A DNA stretch of 64,000 nt from Chitinophaga arvensicola (GTDB lineage: Bacteria; Bacteroidota; Bacteroidia; Chitinophagales; Chitinophagaceae): the NCBI RefSeq assembly GCF_900110835.1, contig NZ_FOJG01000001.1:806001-870000 (forward strand). Reading direction: 5' to 3'. Below are positions 59,926 to 64,000 of this stretch, piece after piece; the stretch's first letter is position 1, and every line of letters starts with the position of its first letter. The translations under genes were made by a program, and so were the position numbers. The notes below the pieces were generated by a model. It ran no database searches. It was not told where the DNA came from and saw only the letters and a list, made by a program, of their open reading frames with translations.

Positions 59926-60438
59926 ATGGAAACAAAACAAACGATATACTACAGTAAAACCATGGCTTCACCGGTAGGTGAGTTACAGCTGATCGGCAGT
60001 GATAATGGCCTGGCCGCTGTTCTCTGGGAAAACGATCTTCCGGATCGTGTATCTGTCAAGGCAGAGGCTATAGATAATCAACATCCTGTACTTTGTGAAG
60101 CAGAGAAGCAGCTACGCGAGTACTTTGGGAAGAAGCGTACCTCTTTTTCTATTCCTTTAGATTTTATAGGGACCTCCTTTCAAAAAAGGATATGGGAGGC
60201 ATTGCTCACGATTCCTTTCGGCGAAACGAGGACTTATGGACAGATTGCGCAACAGTTCGGCGATCCGAAAGCAGTACGGGCGGTGGGAGGTGCGGCTAAC
60301 AAGAATCCGATATCGATTATCGCCCCTTGTCACCGGGTGATAGGGGCTTCCGGAAAGTTAGTGGGATTTGCTGGTGGTATCCAAAACAAAACGACGTTGC
60401 TGCAATTGGAAAATGTGCTGACCCCTACCCTTTTTTAA
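59926..60438 (+). CDS. ogt: Methylated-DNA-protein-cysteine methyltransferase
   Basis: The 170-residue protein has the active-site motif IAPCHRVIGASGKLVGFAGG with the acceptor Cys in PCHRV, preceded by FGETRTYGQIAQQFG and the DNA-binding AVGGAANKNPI segment. It removes methyl groups from O6-methylguanine in a suicide reaction. No AdaA-type regulatory domain is present, so it is the constitutive Ogt-like form. A -7 element TATATTTG at 59898-59905 supports the start at 59926. The AlkA-type glycosylase gene follows after 48 bases, giving an alkylation-repair pair. Confidence 0.94.
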   Translation: METKQTIYYSKTMASPVGELQLIGSDNGLAAVLWENDLPDRVSVKAEAIDNQHPVLCEAEKQLREYFGKKRTSFSIPLDFIGTSFQKRIWEALLTIPFGETRTYGQIAQQFGDPKAVRAVGGAANKNPISIIAPCHRVIGASGKLVGFAGGIQNKTTLLQLENVLTPTLF

Positions 60439-60486
60439 GCGGTTGCTGCATTTGTTACGGTTAGTAGTTTATGCTATCTTTCCGTT

Positions 60487-61158
60487 ATGTTGCATACTTT
60501 CTCAACAGCCAATTTCCATACAATCTGTGATCAACTTTCATCACAGGATCCGGAGCTGGCTTTTATTCTCACTACCTACGGTTATCCACCGATGTGGACA
60601 AGGCCCAATACGTTTGAGAGCCTTGTGCACATTATACTGGAGCAACAGGTATCGCTCGCATCTGCACTGGCAGCACTCAACAAACTAAAAGAAAAACTCG
60701 GCAAAATTACACCGGCGAAGTTATTGGCGCTTACGGATGAAGAGTTGAAGGCTTGCTATTTCAGTCGCCAGAAGATGTCGTATGCCCGCTTCCTCGCGAG
60801 CGCCATTCAAAGCCGGCAATTCAGTTTTAAAGCTTTAGAAACATTGCCGGATGACGAAGTTCGTGCAAAACTCGTGGCCTTAAAAGGAATTGGCAACTGG
60901 ACGGCAGATGTATACCTGATGTTTGTACTTCAGCGCGCAGATATATTCCCTATTGGCGATCTGGCGGCAGTAAATGCATTAAAGCAGGTAAAGAAATTGC
61001 CGAAAGATACAGCGGCAGAAAAGCTACTTCATCTATCGGCTGCGTGGCAGCCTAACCGGACAGTGGCTACCATGATATTGTGGCACTATTACCTGTCGCT
61101 GCGCGCGAAGGATACTTCACCGGAGACATCGAAGATAAAGAAAGCCGTGTCGTTATAG
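60487..61158 (+). CDS. DNA-3-methyladenine glycosylase, AlkA-like
   Basis: The 223-residue protein has the helix-hairpin-helix-GPD core. LVHIILEQQVSLASA marks the DNA-contacting region, LKGIGNWTADVYLMFVLQ is the HhH motif, and the catalytic Asp lies in DIFPIGDLAA. It excises alkylated purines such as 3-methyladenine, leaving an abasic site for base excision repair. It lacks the N-terminal beta domain of E. coli AlkA, so it fits the short family common in Bacteroidota. It is co-directional with ogt. Confidence 0.92.
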   Translation: MLHTFSTANFHTICDQLSSQDPELAFILTTYGYPPMWTRPNTFESLVHIILEQQVSLASALAALNKLKEKLGKITPAKLLALTDEELKACYFSRQKMSYARFLASAIQSRQFSFKALETLPDDEVRAKLVALKGIGNWTADVYLMFVLQRADIFPIGDLAAVNALKQVKKLPKDTAAEKLLHLSAAWQPNRTVATMILWHYYLSLRAKDTSPETSKIKKAVSL

Positions 61159-61337
61159 GGAGGGGAACGGAGGTGCTTGGAAGTGGGCGTAGTATAGTCT
61201 GCGGTAGCCGATGATATTACCTAGCCTACTGGTAAATAGCATGACGCCTGTTTGCGTGGCCATTTTTTTAGGCTTAAACGATAGATTGATGATAAGAAAA
61301 AGTAAAAAATAGATATCTTTCCTCCAAACCTATATCA

Positions 61338-62156
61338 ATGAATAAGGCATTAATTACAATGAGCTTTCTGCTGCTATTTGTTACTGCAGTTCAGGCCCAG
61401 AGCCCAATCCCTGAAACACTACAAACTGTCACGGAAAGAGGAGAAGCCACTAACCGGAATCTATTTTTATCAGGTGGCAACAATGGATTAAGGCTTCAGT
61501 ATGGAGCAGGAAACAGTTTTTGGGTAAGCGCTCCCACAATGAACTATATGTCTATTGGCGGCGTAGGCACTTCTGCACCGGCTTTTGGAGCGATAAACAT
61601 ATTAAATGGTGGAAACATTGGTATTGGTACCATTACGCCGGGTGCCAGATTCCATGTAGTGGGCGACATATTTACCAGCGGTTCAGGAGGTGCATTCACC
61701 TGGGCAGATAGAACGCTGGGCGGCCAAAACCTCTGGCAATGGTACGCCAGAGACGGAGCCACCTTTCTCTACGATGGACTGGCGCGTTTAAACCGCATTG
61801 CCATTATGAACAATGGCAATGTTGGTATAGGCACCAACTCCCCACAGTCCGAGTTTGCTGTGGCTGGTACTATCACTGCCAAGAGAGTAAAAGTGACTAC
61901 TACCGGCTGGCCGGATTATGTATTCCATAAAGACTATCAACTGCCTTCTTTATCTGAAGTGGAGGCCTATGTTGCTGCCAATAAGCATTTACCGGGTATT
62001 CCTGCTGCACATGAAGTAGAACAGGAGGGTATAGATCTGGCAGATATTAATAAAAAACTCCTGCAAAAAATAGAAGAACTGACCCTGCATTTAATCAACC
62101 AGGAAAAGGAAATAAACGCATTAAAAGAATGGAAGAAAAAAGTAGAAGAAAAATAA
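61338..62156 (+). CDS. Secreted repeat/coiled-coil surface protein
   Basis: The 272-residue protein has a signal peptide (MNKALITMSFLLLFVTAVQ, cleaved near AQA). Short tail-fibre-like units of the form GNxGIGTxxPxxxFxVxG follow (GNIGIGTITPGARFHVVG, then GNVGIGTNSPQSEFAVAG). The conserved C-terminal module holds WPDYVFHKDYQLPSLSEVE and HLPGIPAAHEVEQEGIDL, then a coiled coil. This module is widespread in secreted Bacteroidota proteins and looks like a trimerisation or attachment element related to endosialidase-type chaperones, but it lacks the catalytic dyad region I would expect for self-cleavage. No type IX sorting domain is visible. Function is unknown. Confidence 0.65.
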   Translation: MNKALITMSFLLLFVTAVQAQSPIPETLQTVTERGEATNRNLFLSGGNNGLRLQYGAGNSFWVSAPTMNYMSIGGVGTSAPAFGAINILNGGNIGIGTITPGARFHVVGDIFTSGSGGAFTWADRTLGGQNLWQWYARDGATFLYDGLARLNRIAIMNNGNVGIGTNSPQSEFAVAGTITAKRVKVTTTGWPDYVFHKDYQLPSLSEVEAYVAANKHLPGIPAAHEVEQEGIDLADINKKLLQKIEELTLHLINQEKEINALKEWKKKVEEK

Positions 62157-62191
62157 GCCTCTTCTTACTGTTTTATTCGAATAAATAACTG

Positions 62192-62228
62192 GCGGGTCAG
62201 AGGAGCTTTTAAACGTTCTCTGACCCGC
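62192..62228 (+). terminator. Hairpin in the 62.16-62.48 kb gap
   Basis: GCGGGTCAGAG (62192-62202) pairs exactly with CTCTGACCCGC (62218-62228), 35 bases after the coiled-coil gene. It probably ends that transcript. The rest of the 320-base gap is AT-rich, with no gene. It must hold the promoter of the terpene synthase, but I see only weak consensus matches there. Confidence 0.65.
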
Positions 62229-62477
62229 AACCATGTCTCCACTTCAGCAGGTGCGCAATTGAATGAGTAGCAAGCCTCCCGCATTAAAAAATCTCCGGAA
62301 TTATTAACTGGTTCAGAATAAATAATTTACCTCCTGTTTTTACGCCAAAATCAACCAAAATACCGACTGGAAGTAACATTCAATTAAATAAAAGTTGTCC
62401 ATTTTAGCTACTTTTCATGAGCCTGGATGCCATAATTCGCCGGGTATAAATTTTTTTTAATCTAAAACCATTTTTCA

Positions 62478-63459
62478 ATGAGCACATTTGACGTTAACGC
62501 TTTGCGTTATCCCTTTCCACATGCCACCAACCCTCACGCTTCCACCATGGAAAAAAAAAATAAGTGAGTGGTTACAGGAAGACTACTATTTCCTTCCTGA
62601 GAAAGTAAAGAAAAAATATTTAACCACCGGGGTAGGACATGCAGGAGGCTGTATGTTTCCCCATGCCAATGAGGAACAGCTGACAGCGATCTGCCGTTTC
62701 TTCCTATGGGCTTTTACTATCGACGATTCCTTTGAATTCTCGACTGTAGCGGAATTGCAAACCATCCGTAAAAAGGCTTTCACCCATTTGCGGGGAGTGG
62801 TGCCTGGTCCGGTAGATCCACTCTATAAACACCTTCCTGTGCTGAGGGAGGAGTTGCTGCGTCTTAGCTCCTTGGAGTGGCTGAACAGGTTCAATGCGAG
62901 TCTTGATATCTATTTTGACGGCATTCAACAGGAGCTTCCTTTCAGAAAAAACCTGGTGTTTCCTACCTGGAATCAATTCCTGGACATCCGGGAAAAAGCG
63001 GTAAATGTTTACCCGCTGGTAAATTTCGCTGAATTGATCACGGGGATTGTATTGCCTGATGAAGTGGTGCTGCATCCGGCTTTACAGGAGATAGGAAAAC
63101 TCACCTGCCGGATATTATCCTGGAGCAATGATTACTTCTCTGCCCACATGGAGAAGGGAAACGATGTTTTAAACCTGGTCCTGATGATAGAACATTCAGA
63201 AATGTGTTCTTTTGAAGAAGCATACAAACGGGCCGTCGATTTTCACAACCGGGATCTGGCACGTTATTGTTTTTTGCTGGAAACACTTCCCGACTTCGGC
63301 AGATACTCGCTGGCAGTGCGAGCCTATACAGAGAACTTATCGTTGATGATACACGGTTATCTGAACTGGACGCTTACCCTCACCAAACGCTACAAAGTGG
63401 ATACCGCAGGCCATCCCTCCAGTGAATTGAAAAATGGCCAACTATCTTCTAATGTATAA
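62478..63459 (+). CDS. Class I terpene synthase, interrupted by a frameshift at an A10 tract
   Basis: The protein has the full set of class I terpene cyclase motifs. DDSFE is the Asp-rich metal site, NDYFSAHME the NSE triad, and TKRYK carries the C-terminal RY pair. It should cyclise a prenyl diphosphate, probably to a sesquiterpene. The ATG at 62478 encodes STFDVNALRYPFPHATNPHA, which matches the conserved N-terminus of bacterial terpene synthases. That frame then stops at 62565-62567. The remainder is one base out of frame, and the switch falls at ten consecutive A (62551-62560). One A fewer gives EKKISEWL and a continuous 326-residue protein. It may be a mutation, phase variation, slippage or a read error. 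A start at 62521 would make a shortened 312-residue form. Confidence 0.8.
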
Positions 63460-64000
63460 ACTGGCTGATTGCCTTATGTAGTTCCGTGAATTTAATAGGT
63501 TTTGTCAGAAAATCATTCGCGCCGGCATTTAACAATTCTTCCTTTGATTCTTTATAGGCATCACCGGAAGCTAATATAACCGGGATATTTTGTAAGGATT
63601 GGTCATGACGAATATGCAATAATGTTTCTTTGCCTGACATACCGGGCATGTGTGAATCGAGTATAATAATATCGGGCTTTTCTTCACGTGCCTTTTCTAT
63701 TCCCTCAAATCCATTTTCCGCCTGGATAAAATGACTGCCCGCATTCTTTAAGTACATACTGATAAGGGTGCGGGCCATTTTATCGTCGTCGATCATCAAT
63801 ATTTTTTTCTCTTTGAGACTGCATAAAGTATCGGTATCTTTTTCTGTAGGCTCGTAAGCAGATGGATCCGCAAATACATCCGGGAAGCATACCTCAAATG
63901 TAGCGCCCTTTCCTGGTGCAGTCTTTAATGTGATGGCGCCGTTTAACAATTCCACCAGGAATTTCGTGATGTATAATCCTAATCCGGTGCCCTCAGTAAA
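63449..64000 (-). CDS. Hybrid sensor histidine kinase, C-terminal part only
   Basis: The gene runs off the right edge; about 183 C-terminal residues are visible. The fragment begins inside the ATPase domain at the G2 box (TEGTGLGLYITKFLVELLNG, then GKGATFEVCFPD). A linker leads to a receiver domain with MIDDDKMART, the phosphoacceptor Asp in IIILDSHMPGMSG, the switch Ser in VILASGDA and the Lys in FLTKPIK. It is therefore a hybrid kinase whose receiver hands phosphate to another protein. The annotated frame continues past any internal start. Its last 11 bases overlap the end of the terpene synthase gene, which converges on it. Confidence 0.88.
   Translation of the reverse strand, partial: FTEGTGLGLYITKFLVELLNGAITLKTAPGKGATFEVCFPDVFADPSAYEPTEKDTDTLCSLKEKKILMIDDDKMARTLISMYLKNAGSHFIQAENGFEGIEKAREEKPDIIILDSHMPGMSGKETLLHIRHDQSLQNIPVILASGDAYKESKEELLNAGANDFLTKPIKFTELHKAISQFIH

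Overview
The window is chromosomal DNA from a member of the Bacteroidota, most likely a gliding Chitinophaga-like species (family Chitinophagaceae). Several lines of evidence point there. Promoters carry the Bacteroidota -7 element TAnnTTTG. The gene content includes a GldH gliding lipoprotein, BatD/BatE, a GLPGLI protein paired with an outer-membrane barrel, a fused cbb3 oxidase CcoN-CcoO, GATase-type PurF, DUF4834 and DUF2007 proteins, and many PF06580/LytTR sensors. A hand count of one 60-base line of pheS gives 30 G+C. There is no rRNA, CRISPR array, insertion sequence or phage block. One tRNA gene is present.

Layout. 1-1.7 kb: a partial amino-acid permease, a Tat-exported TIM-barrel protein and a small membrane protein. 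1.75-7.8 kb: a GLPGLI/outer-membrane-barrel operon facing a histidine kinase/OmpR regulator pair across a spacer with 10-bp-phased TTACTGTTA repeats. 7.8-13.6 kb: an orphan LytS-type sensor, pheS, a 3-hydroxyacyl-CoA dehydrogenase, an SDR, a lipoprotein and an lpxD paralogue. 14.2-26.2 kb, all on the minus strand: a complete microaerobic respiration locus (cupin, ccoS, ccoNO, ccoQ, ccoP, ccoG, ccoH, SafE-like, hemN; then ccoI with a degenerate RIC/hemerythrin protein; then an Fnr-type regulator). The two oxidase operons have predicted promoters with the same geometry, each with an FNR-like box overlapping the -33 element. 26.2-36.5 kb: pseudouridine synthase, yicC, gldH, two signalling pairs, batE/batD, an SDR and a HAD phosphatase. 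36.5-49.9 kb: phospholipid genes (psd, cdsA), CPBP protease, dusB, a NUMOD4-HNH protein, a large Dna2-like nuclease-helicase, proC, sixA, a PurF-type enzyme and a SurA-type chaperone. 50-55.7 kb: rimP-nusA-infB with a very long disordered IF-2 N-terminus. 55.8-64 kb is more accessory: small membrane proteins, a CAU-anticodon tRNA with an odd T-loop, a low-GC zinc-ribbon membrane gene, ogt and alkA, a secreted coiled-coil protein, a terpene synthase interrupted at an A10 tract, and a partial hybrid sensor kinase.

How the parts work together. The 14-26 kb block is the main functional unit. The Fnr-type regulator probably senses low oxygen or nitrosative/redox stress. It would switch on one operon for copper delivery (CcoI) with its RIC-like partner, and a second operon encoding the oxidase, its assembly factors and anaerobic haem synthesis (HemN).

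The observations I rate highest are the matched FNR-like promoters, the His-depleted RIC-like protein beside ccoI, the A10 frameshift in the terpene synthase, the phased repeats at 5.54-5.61 kb, and the swapped 54/58 positions in the tRNA T-loop. No database search was run; all family assignments come from motif recognition by eye.
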